Shown in pieces: positions 26,338 to 34,687 of a stretch of 64,000 nucleotides of DNA; within the stretch, counting starts at the first letter, position 1; each line of letters opens with the position of its first letter. A model generated the notes under the pieces. That model did not search any database. It was not told the origin of the DNA and saw only the letters and a program-made list of their open reading frames with translations. The DNA is taken from NCBI RefSeq assembly GCF_001601825.1, contig NZ_LUJK01000001.1, positions 62,001-126,000 of the forward strand, written 5' to 3'. The translations under genes were made by a program, and so were the position numbers. This DNA is from Limnobacter sp. CACIAM 66H1. Lineage in GTDB: Bacteria > Pseudomonadota > Gammaproteobacteria > Burkholderiales > Burkholderiaceae_B.

Positions 26338-27414
26338 TTAGTTGGCTTGAATTTCGTTGAGAAACAATTCCAGTGCCTGTGTTCTTCCCAAGTTCGACGG
26401 ATTGTAGCCCGCCGCATTCTTGACATGGTCCAATACTTCCGCACTGCGCAACCAAGGCAGCAAAATATTCATTGCTGGGTATTGCAAATCGCTGTTGTGC
26501 AATACCAAAAAATATCGTTCTTTCGACACTGGACGAAATTGCAGGGCGTAATGGTCAGCTGCAGCTCGAATGCCCAAGCCCAAATCACCGTGTCCTGCTG
26601 CAATGGTACAGGCCACTGCCAAATGGGAGTTCTCTTCGTGAAAAAATCCCGGCAAGTCTTCTGCCTTCAGGCAGGCCTTGGTGATCAAGGCATCCAGCTG
26701 GTGGTGGGTGGATGAAGCCGAGTTGCGGTTCACCAGCAGAGCACGCTTTTGGGCCACATCCTCCAAAGTTGGGGGCTTGGCGGCTGGGCGGCTCATCCAG
26801 CCGATGTCGCGCTCGAACAGTTCAATCACACTGAGGTTGGAACCGCGCAACCAGCGCCGCATGATGTGATGAACATGGGAGTGTTCCTCAAGGCCAACCG
26901 GCAAGTGGCAACCAGCAACGCGCACTTCACCGCGGTGCAGGGCCGAGAGTGCCGCGATACTGCCCGACCAGCGTAGCGACAGTTGCAGTTTTTTGTACAG
27001 TGCGGTGTTTTGAAACAGGTTTTGCAGCACCAGGTCGTCGCTCAATGCCAGGCTGATCCAAGGCTTGTTTTGATCGACATCCAGCCATTCGGCGTTCAGT
27101 TGCTCGCCCACGGTACCCAGGTCGGGGGCCACGCGCACATTGCCCTGTTCCACCATCCAGATCAACTTGTGCCCAAACCGGGTCAGGCAGGCACCAGCCC
27201 TGCCGTGTGTGGCTACCAGTTCTTCGCCCAGTAGTTGGTTGTATTGCTGGATTTGCGACCATAGGGTACGGTATGAGATGCCCAGCGCCTTACAGGCCAG
27301 CGAAATGGAGCCTTCCGAGTCAATGGTTTTAAGGGTGTTCAACATGCGCTGGTCCAGTTCAACAAACTGACCATCGTCTTTTTTCCAGCGGGCGGATATT
27401 TTTAGATTTAGCAT
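26338..27414 (-). CDS. ModE/LysR-like regulator with binding-protein domain
   Basis: The 358-residue protein has an N-terminal winged helix (about 15-80: LNTLKTIDSEGSISLACKAL, then GISYRTLWSQI) of ModE/LysR type. Its C-terminal half resembles a periplasmic-binding-protein fold, as in one-component molybdate- or substrate-sensing regulators. It lies between the divergent aldehyde dehydrogenase and SoxYZ-like promoters. Because a tungsten/molybdopterin aldehyde oxidoreductase is encoded nearby, sensing of oxyanions is an attractive but unproven idea. Confidence 0.75.
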   Translation of the reverse strand: MLNLKISARWKKDDGQFVELDQRMLNTLKTIDSEGSISLACKALGISYRTLWSQIQQYNQLLGEELVATHGRAGACLTRFGHKLIWMVEQGNVRVAPDLGTVGEQLNAEWLDVDQNKPWISLALSDDLVLQNLFQNTALYKKLQLSLRWSGSIAALSALHRGEVRVAGCHLPVGLEEHSHVHHIMRRWLRGSNLSVIELFERDIGWMSRPAAKPPTLEDVAQKRALLVNRNSASSTHHQLDALITKACLKAEDLPGFFHEENSHLAVACTIAAGHGDLGLGIRAAADHYALQFRPVSKERYFLVLHNSDLQYPAMNILLPWLRSAEVLDHVKNAAGYNPSNLGRTQALELFLNEIQAN

Positions 27415-27424
27415 TTACGGATAC

Positions 27425-27440
27425 AGGCATGTCGATTGCT
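27425..27440 (+). promoter_or_regulatory. Sigma-54 promoter of the SoxYZ-like operon
   Basis: AGGCATGTCGATTGCT has GG-N10-GC spacing and a TTGCT -12 element, 40 bp before the SoxYZ-like start. No clear activator repeat was seen upstream; it would lie inside the regulator gene. Confidence 0.7.
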
Positions 27441-27480
27441 TGCATTCTGACAGATTACAAAATGCAGGAGACAGGTAATC

Positions 27481-28332
27481 ATGATGTTCAGCAGTACAAA
27501 ACAATCGATTGGTAAAAAGTCCCCGCTCGGGGTTTTCTTGGGCAGTGTCTTGCTGGTGAGCAATTTCTTCGCCAGCCCGGTTCTTTCAGCACCCGCCGAG
27601 CTTGGCGCAGTCAAAGGCGATTTGACCGGCGGTGATCCACTGGGTTCCATGCAGTGGCCCGACATGAAAGGTCAGTTCTTCGATGCGGACGCAAAAACCG
27701 TGTTTGATTCCCGCATCAAGGTCACAGTGCCCTTGTTTGCCGAAGATGCCATGAATGTGCCCGTGTCATTTGATGCTTCTGCCTTGGGCAAGGTAAAAAA
27801 AATCGTGGTGCTGGTGGACAGAAACCCGATTCGAAAAGTGCTGGAGTTCATTCCCGAGAAAGCCAAACCTGCCTTGAATTTCCGGTTCAAGCTGGAGCAA
27901 GCCAGCCCCATTCGCGTTGCAGCCCTGACTGAAGACGGCGTGTGGCATGTGGGCTATGCGTTTATTGAAGCGGCTGGCGGCGGGTGTACTGTGCCTGGCG
28001 CAACGCGGGCCGATGGCAGTTGGCCCCAAACCTTGAACAAAGTGGCTGGGAAAATGTTTGATGCCAACCAGTTGCGCGATGACGCACGTCTGCGTGTGCA
28101 GGTGTCGCACCCGATGGACACAGGTTTGGTGGCTGGTGTACCCGCTTTTTACATCGAAGAGATGATTCTGCAGGACAAGAACAAACAAGTGCTGGCCAAG
28201 CTATACCCATTTGAACCCGTATCGGAGAACCCTTTGTTCTCGTTTGATTTTGACAAAAAACCGGTGGGCCCGATCAGTTTGGTAGGGCGCGACAACAATG
28301 GCAACCGGATTGATGCAAAGGTTACCCAATGA
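27481..28332 (+). CDS. Quinoprotein dehydrogenase-associated SoxYZ-like carrier
   Basis: The 283-residue exported protein (signal peptide to about residue 37) fuses a SoxY-like half (about 60-165) and a SoxZ-like half (about 185-283, VQVSHPMDTGLVAGVPAFYIEEM). The SoxY-type swinging-arm Cys appears internally as AAGGGCTVPG. Such fused proteins are known beside PQQ dehydrogenases and are thought to relay a covalently bound intermediate, not sulfur. It overlaps the next gene as ATGA and is preceded by AGGAG and a sigma-54 promoter. Confidence 0.88.
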   Translation: MMFSSTKQSIGKKSPLGVFLGSVLLVSNFFASPVLSAPAELGAVKGDLTGGDPLGSMQWPDMKGQFFDADAKTVFDSRIKVTVPLFAEDAMNVPVSFDASALGKVKKIVVLVDRNPIRKVLEFIPEKAKPALNFRFKLEQASPIRVAALTEDGVWHVGYAFIEAAGGGCTVPGATRADGSWPQTLNKVAGKMFDANQLRDDARLRVQVSHPMDTGLVAGVPAFYIEEMILQDKNKQVLAKLYPFEPVSENPLFSFDFDKKPVGPISLVGRDNNGNRIDAKVTQ

Positions 28333-29315
28333 GTTTGTGCAAAGCTGTGCGCGCAATAGTTGCCGTGTCCATGTTCAATGTTCTTGCTGCCCCTGCGTTG
28401 GCCGAACTGCCCAATGTTGCCAAACCAACACCCAATAAATCGACCCTTGATTACGGCTTGAAAGCCACCAGACTGGCGGGAGGCTGGTATGTCATTGCAG
28501 GTGCGAATGATGATTTTTCCCAGGCCAATGGCTGCAACATCATCAACACCGGCTTTTATGTGGATGAGGCCGGGGTGTACGTCATCAACACCGGAACCTC
28601 GCGTATTTATGGCGAGCAGCAGCGTGCCTTGATTGATTCAGTCAGCAAGAGCAAGCCGGTCAAGCAGGTGGTGGCACTGAATCTTCACCCGGATTATTTT
28701 CTGGGCAACCAGGCTTACCCCCAGGAATCACTGGCCGCGACGAAGCTGACCATCCAGGGCATCAAGGCGGAAGCCGAATTGTATGAAACCAACTTGTACC
28801 GCTTGTGTGGCGACTGGATGAAGGGCACGGAAAGCGTATTTCCCGTGCAGACCATTGTGCCGGGCAGGTTGAAGACCTTCGGGGACAAATCCATCGAAAC
28901 CCTGGAGTTAAAAGGCCACACTGATTCGGATTTGGTGGTGTTTGATCCGGAAAGCAGGGTGATGTGGGCAGGGGGCCTGGTGTTTTACAAGCGCATTGTG
29001 ACCACGCCGCATGCCCAGTTGAAACCCTGGATTGAAAGCCTCAAAAAACTGCAAGCCATGAAACCCAAAGTGGTGGTGCCCAGTCATGGTCCTGTGAGTT
29101 GGGGTAGTGAAGCGATTGACCAAACGCTGGATTACCTGACCTGGCTGGACAAACGACTCACTGATGCAGCCAATATGGGCGAGGAAATCAATGATGTAAT
29201 GAGGAAAGGTGCTCCCGAGCGATTCCGGAACTTTGCCGCTTACCCGGCCGAGTTTTATCGCAATGTGACCAATTTGTATCCTCTATATGAGAAGCAGGCT
29301 TTGGGCGGATTCTGA
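28329..29315 (+). CDS. Quinoprotein-associated metallo-beta-lactamase-fold protein
   Basis: The 328-residue exported protein has the metallo-beta-lactamase fold of the quinoprotein relay metallohydrolases. The usual HxHxDH metal motif is altered to NLHPDYFLGN, keeping only the second His and the Asp; later ligands GHTDSD and SHGP are present. The metal site is therefore incomplete. It is coupled to the SoxYZ-like carrier by a 4-bp overlap and probably acts on whatever that carrier holds. The substrate is unknown. A more degenerate relative is encoded at 57114. Confidence 0.85.
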   Translation: MSLCKAVRAIVAVSMFNVLAAPALAELPNVAKPTPNKSTLDYGLKATRLAGGWYVIAGANDDFSQANGCNIINTGFYVDEAGVYVINTGTSRIYGEQQRALIDSVSKSKPVKQVVALNLHPDYFLGNQAYPQESLAATKLTIQGIKAEAELYETNLYRLCGDWMKGTESVFPVQTIVPGRLKTFGDKSIETLELKGHTDSDLVVFDPESRVMWAGGLVFYKRIVTTPHAQLKPWIESLKKLQAMKPKVVVPSHGPVSWGSEAIDQTLDYLTWLDKRLTDAANMGEEINDVMRKGAPERFRNFAAYPAEFYRNVTNLYPLYEKQALGGF

Positions 29316-29343
29316 GAAAAATCATCAGGGTTAACGCTGTACC

Positions 29344-29420
29344 AAGTGTGTCAAAAAGGGACAGTTTGTGTGTTGCTGAACAGGTGCGCTGTTGCAATGT
29401 CACAAAACTGTCTCTTTTTT
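29344..29420 (+). repeat. Long imperfect inverted repeat before exaA
   Basis: AAAAAGGGACAGTTTGTG pairs with CACAAAACTGTCTCTTTTT, ending in a T-run. It may terminate the upstream operon. Its arms are also two opposed activator-type repeats, the right arm being the exact TGTCACAAAACTGTC. The rest of the 29316-29615 gap holds an AT-rich stretch and the exaA promoter. Confidence 0.65.
29398..29412 (+). promoter_or_regulatory. Repeat TGTCACAAAACTGTC, copy 2
   Basis: This exact copy lies about 105 bp upstream of the exaA sigma-54 promoter, the right distance for an enhancer. It is preceded by CTGTTGCAATGT, as near copy 1. Confidence 0.65.
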
Positions 29421-29516
29421 TGTTGATCGCGGTGAAGGAAATCACTCAAATGAGGGTGTTTTCTTAAAGTACTGATTTTATTGAATAAAAAATTTATTTA
29501 GATGAATTATTCTACT

Positions 29517-29531
29517 TGGCATGAAGCTTGC
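29517..29531 (+). promoter_or_regulatory. Sigma-54 promoter of exaA-like gene
   Basis: TGGCATGAAGCTTGC matches the -24/-12 consensus with exact spacing, about 85 bp before the start codon. The AT-rich stretch between it and the repeat could hold an IHF bend. Confidence 0.85.
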
Positions 29532-29615
29532 GCTAGGTTGTCACTGGGTAGCCCCGACTCTGCAAACGAGGGGCGAGAACCTCAAAGTAACGGATGAAGA
29601 GAGGAGAAACAAATA

Positions 29616-31361
29616 ATGCGCAAAACTCTGCTTAGCGCGATGGTAGCAACCGCACTGGCGATTCCCGCAGTGGCTTCGGCCGCTGTGACAGACGCAATGA
29701 TTCAAAACGATGCCAAATCCACAGGCGACGTGTTGTCCTGGGGTATTGGTACAGAGGGTCAGCGTTACAGCCCATTGAAAGACATCAACGTATCGAACAT
29801 TGGCAAGCTGGTTCCAGCCTGGTCATTCTCGTTCGGCGGTGAAAAGCAGCGTGGTCAGGAAAGCCAGCCGCTGATTCACAACGGCAAGATGTTTGTCACC
29901 GGTTCCTATTCACGCATTTACGCACTGGACGCTGCCACAGGTGAAAAGCTGTGGAAGTACGAACACCGTCTGCCAGAAGGCATTATGCCTTGCTGCGACG
30001 TGGTGAACCGCGGTGCCGCCTTGTATGACAACCTGGTTATTTTCTCGACACTGGATGCCCAGTTGATCGCTCTGGACCAGAACACCGGTAAGGTGGTTTG
30101 GAAGGACAAGATTGACGACTACGCCGCTGGTTATTCCAACACTGCTGCACCCATCATCGCCAATGGTTTGGTGTTGACAGGCGTATCTGGTGGTGAATTT
30201 GGTGTGGTAGGCCGCGTTGAGGCCCGCAATGCCAAGACCGGTGAAATGGTATGGCTGCGTCCAACCGTTGAAGGTCACATGGGTTACGTGTGGGACAAAG
30301 ACGGTAACAAGAAGGAAGCTGGTATTTCCGGTACCACGAATGCCACCTGGAAAGGCGACATGTGGAAAACCGGTGGTGCAGCAACCTGGCTGGGCGGTAC
30401 ATACGACAGCAAGACTGGCTTGGCCTACTTCGGTACTGGTAACCCAGCTCCCTGGAACAGCCACCTGCGCCCCGGCGACAACCTGTATTCCACATCCACA
30501 GTGGCAATCGATGTAAAAACCGGCCAGATCAAGTGGCACTACCAGTCCACACCGAACGACGGTTGGGACTACGACGGTGTGAACGAGTTCGTGACCTTCG
30601 ACATGAATGGCAAGCGTGTTGGCGCCAAGGCTGACCGCAACGGCTTCATGTACATCAATGACGCTGCAACCGGCAAGCTGGAAAACGCCTTCCCATTCGT
30701 GAAGAAGATCACATGGGCCAAGGGCATCGACATGAAGACAGGTCGTCCGATTTTCGATCCAGCCAACCGTCCTGGCGATCCTACTGCCAAAGATGGCAAG
30801 AAGGGTGAGGTTGTATTCTCTGCACCATCTTTCCTGGGTGGCAAGAACCAGCAACCCATGGCTTACAGCCCTGACACAGGTCTGTTCTATGTTCCTGCCA
30901 ACGAGTGGGGCATGGAAATCTGGAACGAGCCAATCACTTACAAGAAAGGTGCTGCTTACCTGGGCGCTGGTTTCACCATCAAGACATTGCCTGGCTTTGA
31001 CTACATCGGCGCCCTGCGTGCGATGAACCCCAAGACTGGCAAGATCGAATGGGAAATCACCAACAATGCGCCTCTGTGGGGTGGTGTTCTGACCACTGGC
31101 GGTAACCTGGTGTTCTGGGGTACTCCAGAAGGCTTCCTGAAGGCGGCTGATGCCAAGACCGGTAAGGAAGTATGGAAGTTCCAGACTGGCTCCGGCGTGG
31201 TTGCACCTCCCGTGACCTGGAAAGGCAAAGACGGTCAGCAGTACGTGGCTGTTGTGTCTGGTTGGGGCGGCGCTGTTCCCCTGTGGGGCGGTGACGTAGC
31301 CAGCAAGGTGAACTACCTTGAACAAGGTGGCTCCGTGTGGGTATTCAAGCTGATGAAGTAA
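29616..31361 (+). CDS. exaA: Quinoprotein ethanol dehydrogenase (ExaA-like)
   Basis: This 581-residue periplasmic PQQ enzyme closely follows Pseudomonas ExaA throughout, for example [20 protein letters not shown] and [20 protein letters not shown]. The signal peptide ends near ASA; the vicinal Cys pair is [10 protein letters not shown]; the catalytic Asp is in [13 protein letters not shown]. Lys two positions after that Asp argues against lanthanide dependence, so calcium is expected. It oxidises primary alcohols to aldehydes and reduces a cytochrome c-550, here most likely PedF. RBS GAGAGGAG and a sigma-54 promoter precede it. Confidence 0.96.
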   Translation: MRKTLLSAMVATALAIPAVASAAVTDAMIQNDAKSTGDVLSWGIGTEGQRYSPLKDINVSNIGKLVPAWSFSFGGEKQRGQESQPLIHNGKMFVTGSYSRIYALDAATGEKLWKYEHRLPEGIMPCCDVVNRGAALYDNLVIFSTLDAQLIALDQNTGKVVWKDKIDDYAAGYSNTAAPIIANGLVLTGVSGGEFGVVGRVEARNAKTGEMVWLRPTVEGHMGYVWDKDGNKKEAGISGTTNATWKGDMWKTGGAATWLGGTYDSKTGLAYFGTGNPAPWNSHLRPGDNLYSTSTVAIDVKTGQIKWHYQSTPNDGWDYDGVNEFVTFDMNGKRVGAKADRNGFMYINDAATGKLENAFPFVKKITWAKGIDMKTGRPIFDPANRPGDPTAKDGKKGEVVFSAPSFLGGKNQQPMAYSPDTGLFYVPANEWGMEIWNEPITYKKGAAYLGAGFTIKTLPGFDYIGALRAMNPKTGKIEWEITNNAPLWGGVLTTGGNLVFWGTPEGFLKAADAKTGKEVWKFQTGSGVVAPPVTWKGKDGQQYVAVVSGWGGAVPLWGGDVASKVNYLEQGGSVWVFKLMK

Positions 31362-31380
31362 TCGGTTTGTGAAGTACATC

Positions 31381-31404
31381 AAACCGCCCCGTGTGGGGTG
31401 GTTT
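31381..31404 (+). terminator. Hairpin after exaA
   Basis: AAACCGCCCC-GTGT-GGGGTGGTTT forms a strong stem 20 bp after the stop but has no T-run on either side. It may be a 3'-end stabiliser more than a terminator. Confidence 0.55.
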
Positions 31405-31598
31405 GGTGAGTAGTGAAGTAGTAGAGCGTTTTAGAAGTGTTGTCATTTTCACCCCCAAGTTTTCTGCCTGCTCCGCAGGGAACTTATTGACGCAAACGGT
31501 TTAATCAAATTGCTCCTTGGGACCTTTTTCCAGCATTGATTGGGAGCCGGAAAAAGTTGTGGCGGTTTGAGAGTCTCCTAAACGAATGCGTCTTTTCA

Positions 31599-31624
31599 GC
31601 CCGGCCTTGAGCCGGGCATTTTTT
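31599..31624 (+). terminator. Plus-strand intrinsic terminator before fadL end
   Basis: GCCCGGC-CTTGA-GCCGGGC is followed by A and six T. It is oriented to end plus-strand transcripts, about 240 bp past the exaA stop. The 31405-31598 stretch in front shows no convincing ORF. Confidence 0.75.
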
Positions 31625-31636
31625 CGCCTGAAGGTT

Positions 31637-32914
31637 TTAGAACTTGTAGGACACTTGGCCTGAGAGGATGAATGCATCGCCCTCGGCTGTGCCAAGAATG
31701 CGGCTTTGAGCTCCACCAGCGCCTTCAGTGCTGTCAATTTTTGCCTTGTCGGGCATCACATACTGAAAGGCCACATCGAAGGTGGTGGCTTTGTCGAACT
31801 GGTACTGTGATCCCACGGCAAAAGTAATTCGGTTTTCATCCGGCAAGCGAACTTTGCGACGCTCGTCGGGCACTGGGGTAATGTCATAAGCCAAACCGGC
31901 TTTCAGGTTGATGGTGTCGCTGTACTTGTAAATACCACCCACCGCAAAGCGCCAGCTGTTTTTCCATTCGTAGTCTTGCACTGGAATGGGCGCAGCGCCT
32001 CCACCTGCATTGACACGGTCAAACTGCAGTTTCTGAATGGTTGTCCATTCGGTCCATGTGGCGTCTGCCAACAGTTGCCACTTGGGATTCAACTCGGTGA
32101 CGCTGGAAATGCTCAGTGAAGAGGGCAGGCGGATCTTGCTGCTCAAGTCACTATTCTGCGTGGCCGCGGCCGGGCCACTGAATGTGACATTGCCTTCGAG
32201 ATCCTGTTCGATTGCTGAGCGATAGGCGATACCTACGCGTGTTGCTGGTGTGACTTGACCCATCACACCCAGGTTAAAGCCATAACCCCAACCGTCGCCA
32301 GCAATAGTGGTCAGCGACTCAGTATTCAGCCCCAATACAGTGGAAGAACTGAGCTTGGCATCCAGTTTTTGAGCTGACACGCCGACGCCTGCAGACCACT
32401 GTTCATTGAACTTGTAGGACAGCGACGGGTTGATGTTCAATGATTTGATGTCAGAGGTGATGCCCTGAAAGCGACCAATCCAGTCGGCTTGATAATCAGT
32501 TTTCAAACCAAACGGAGTGGCCACAGAAAAACCGAAATTGATCTTGTCATTAAAGGGCACAACCAGATGAAAGTTAGGGATGTAACCTTCTGAACCGAAA
32601 TCACCCACATTGCGACCAGGGTTCGCAGGCATTGCAGCAGGAGAAGTAGACCCTTCGTTGTTGAATTCGCTATTCAAGTCGATGTAGTGCCCACCCAGCA
32701 CCACTTGACGTTCTTTCAAGCGGCTCATGCTGGCTGGGTTGAACCAAGCTGCGCTGGCGTCTTCGCCAATGGCGGCTTTGCCCGCATAGGCCACACCGGC
32801 ACCACTTGCGTTTTGCTCGAGCAGGGCAAAACCTGCTGCTTGTGCAGTGCCTGCAAGGCTCAAGGTGGCGATTGCGGCACCAATGCTTTTGATTTGGAAA
32901 GGGGATTGTTTCAT
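31637..32914 (-). CDS. fadL: FadL/OmpP1 family outer-membrane transporter
   Basis: The 425-residue outer-membrane protein begins with a signal peptide (to AQA) and the FadL N-terminal hatch AGFALLEQNASGAGVAYAGK, then NPASMSRL. It ends with strand ILSGQVSYKF. FadL channels let hydrophobic molecules, such as long-chain fatty acids, alcohols or alkyl aromatics, cross the outer membrane. Position inside the alcohol-oxidation island suggests substrate entry. The start is followed back by GAGGAC, and that site can pair with an upstream GTCCTCG. Confidence 0.9.
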   Translation of the reverse strand: MKQSPFQIKSIGAAIATLSLAGTAQAAGFALLEQNASGAGVAYAGKAAIGEDASAAWFNPASMSRLKERQVVLGGHYIDLNSEFNNEGSTSPAAMPANPGRNVGDFGSEGYIPNFHLVVPFNDKINFGFSVATPFGLKTDYQADWIGRFQGITSDIKSLNINPSLSYKFNEQWSAGVGVSAQKLDAKLSSSTVLGLNTESLTTIAGDGWGYGFNLGVMGQVTPATRVGIAYRSAIEQDLEGNVTFSGPAAATQNSDLSSKIRLPSSLSISSVTELNPKWQLLADATWTEWTTIQKLQFDRVNAGGGAAPIPVQDYEWKNSWRFAVGGIYKYSDTINLKAGLAYDITPVPDERRKVRLPDENRITFAVGSQYQFDKATTFDVAFQYVMPDKAKIDSTEGAGGAQSRILGTAEGDAFILSGQVSYKF

Positions 32915-32917
32915 GTC

Positions 32918-32958
32918 GTCCTCGTAAGTCCGTTTTTGAGAATGGAATTTTCGAGGAC
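32918..32958 (-). promoter_or_regulatory. Hairpin able to cover the fadL ribosome site
   Basis: On the transcript, GTCCTCG pairs with CGAGGAC seven bases before the loop closes on the start region, covering the AGGA ribosome site. The loop is about 27 nt. Translational control is inference. Confidence 0.35.
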
Positions 32959-32997
32959 ATTGTAAGTAAAAATACGAACGACCGTGCTAATGCACTG

Positions 32998-33012
32998 TAG
33001 AGTTTTACTCTA
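32998..33012. promoter_or_regulatory. Perfect palindrome upstream of fadL
   Basis: TAGAGTTTTACTCTA is a 6-bp perfect inverted repeat with a 3-bp centre, about 85 bp before fadL. It has operator shape, but no regulator can be named. Confidence 0.4.
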
Positions 33013-33036
33013 TAAATCCTAGGTATAATTAGTATT

Positions 33037-33867
33037 TTACTGGTTTAGGGGTACTGCCGCGCCGCTTTGCGAAAACTTCCAGGTGGCCACACTGAGCATG
33101 ATCACGGTTGCGCCAATGAGCACCAAAGTGGCAAACATCAAGCCAAATTCTGCGTGGCTGCTGAACGCATGTCGCAGCAAGTCGACACAGTAAGAAAATG
33201 GATTGAGCAAGGCTACCCAACGTGCCAGGGCCGGCATGGGTTCGATGGGGTATAAGGCACCGCTGAAAAAGAACACCGGGAAAATCACGAAGTTCATCAT
33301 GACGGCAAAGCCGTCAATACTCTTGGCAAAGGTGCCACACAGTACACCCAAGGCCGCGCACGCCAAAGCTGCCAAGGCGGCGCCAGGCAGCAGTACATGT
33401 AACTCAGGCCACAAGGTACGACCAACCCATGGCAGTACGTCTTGTAAATCAAAGCCCAAGGGAAACAGAAGGGTGTACAGGCCTTCAAGCGCGAGTAGCA
33501 AGGTGATCAGCAAGCCCATTTGAACCAGCGCACCTATTGCGGCCCCGAGGGTTTTTGCAATCAGGATGTGGTGTGTTTTGACAGGGGCGGTCACCAGCAG
33601 GCGCATGGTGCCGGCGTCTTTGTCCAGCGCAATGCTCAGGCCACCCACCATGCCGCCAAACAGCAGTGTCATGCCCACAATGCCGGGTAGCAAACGTGCG
33701 GTGTAGTCACCGCCGGCCAAAGCTTGCATGCCGCCACCGATGATCCACAACCACAGCACAGGGCGCACCATGGCTGCTGCAAGGCGATCTCGTTGCTTCA
33801 ACAGCTTTTGGCTTTCGCGGCGTATTACAGCCCAGTAAAAATGCATCAACATCTCAGTGGGCTCCAC
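33037..33867 (-). CDS. pedC: ABC transporter permease, PedC type
   Basis: The 276-residue ABC-2 type permease has six helices (MTLLFGGMVGGLSIALD; MGLLITLLLALEGLYTLLF; VMMNFVIFPVFFFSGALYPI). It matches the permease family found with PQQ-dependent alcohol dehydrogenase systems (PedC). It overlaps the ATPase gene by 14 bp and ends the pqq operon. Its substrate is unknown; export of PQQ or a pathway product are the usual suggestions. Confidence 0.87.
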   Translation of the reverse strand: MEPTEMLMHFYWAVIRRESQKLLKQRDRLAAAMVRPVLWLWIIGGGMQALAGGDYTARLLPGIVGMTLLFGGMVGGLSIALDKDAGTMRLLVTAPVKTHHILIAKTLGAAIGALVQMGLLITLLLALEGLYTLLFPLGFDLQDVLPWVGRTLWPELHVLLPGAALAALACAALGVLCGTFAKSIDGFAVMMNFVIFPVFFFSGALYPIEPMPALARWVALLNPFSYCVDLLRHAFSSHAEFGLMFATLVLIGATVIMLSVATWKFSQSGAAVPLNQ

Positions 33868-34687
33868 CGTTCATTTTCCAGACAAACCAGTCCGCCAGGG
33901 TGGCTGTGCGCACGCTGGTGACGCTTTGGTCGGGCAATTCATCCAGCGCTTGTGCAGGTGTGCCCAGCCAATTCAATTCACCTTGGTGAAGAAAACCGAC
34001 CCGGTCGCAACTGTTGGCTTCGTCCATCAAATGCGTCGCAATGAAAATAGTCAGTCCGTCAATCGCCTGCAGGGTCTTCAAGGTTTGCCACACGCTGTTT
34101 TTGGACGGCACGTCCAGCGCAGTGGTGGGTTCGTCGAGAATAAGAACGCCGGGTTTGTGCACCATGGCGCGTGCAATATCCACCAGCCTTTTTTGCCCGC
34201 CAGACAAACTTCCCACCGTGCGGTGTAACCAGGGCTGGATCGGGAAAATGCTGTACAAGTGTGCCAGGTTTGCTTTGGCCTGCGTTTTGTTCAAACCTTG
34301 CAGGCCCGCTGCAAACAGCAGGTTTTCCTCCACGGTCATGAAGCGGTCCAGTGATACCGATTGAAAGACAAAGCCCAGGTTTTTGCGGGCCAGGTCGGCG
34401 GCCCTGCGGGTGCTGTAACCCAGCACCGAGAGCTCGCCCTGGTCGGGAGTGATCAGGCCTGCGATCAGGCTGATGAGCGTGGTTTTACCGGCACCATTGG
34501 GCCCGAGCAGGCCGAACATTTCGCCTGAATTCAAATCAAGGCTGACATTGCTCAGTGCCCGCCGTTCTCCCCAAGAGAAGCACAAGCCCTGTGCGTGCAG
34601 GCGGATGGTGGTGTCGATTGCGGTGTTGGTGGTGTTCAAGTGCCGTTTTTGCTGAGGTGCAAGCTGTTGTGATCGCTGCGATACCAT
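33854..34687 (-). CDS. ABC transporter ATPase of the PQQ alcohol dehydrogenase system
   Basis: The 277-residue ATP-binding subunit shows Walker A GPNGAGKTT, signature LSGGQKRL, Walker B VLILDEPT and a switch His (IATHLMDEA). It pairs with the PedC-type permease. The ATG at 34687 lies 52 bp inside pqqE; a TTG at 34639 that overlaps the pqqE stop as TTGA is an alternative, giving 261 residues. Co-transcription with pqqABCDE links it to PQQ handling. Confidence 0.9.
   Translation of the reverse strand: MVSQRSQQLAPQQKRHLNTTNTAIDTTIRLHAQGLCFSWGERRALSNVSLDLNSGEMFGLLGPNGAGKTTLISLIAGLITPDQGELSVLGYSTRRAADLARKNLGFVFQSVSLDRFMTVEENLLFAAGLQGLNKTQAKANLAHLYSIFPIQPWLHRTVGSLSGGQKRLVDIARAMVHKPGVLILDEPTTALDVPSKNSVWQTLKTLQAIDGLTIFIATHLMDEANSCDRVGFLHQGELNWLGTPAQALDELPDQSVTSVRTATLADWFVWKMNGGAH

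Noticed and set aside
27481-28332. Thiosulfate-oxidising Sox system
   Set aside because: Only a fused SoxYZ-like carrier is present; no soxA, soxX, soxB or soxCD in the window, and neighbours are quinoprotein-related.
29910-31382. 490-residue minus-strand ORF opposite exaA
   Set aside because: It is a shadow of a highly codon-biased gene; the product has no fold-like sequence and no ribosome site.
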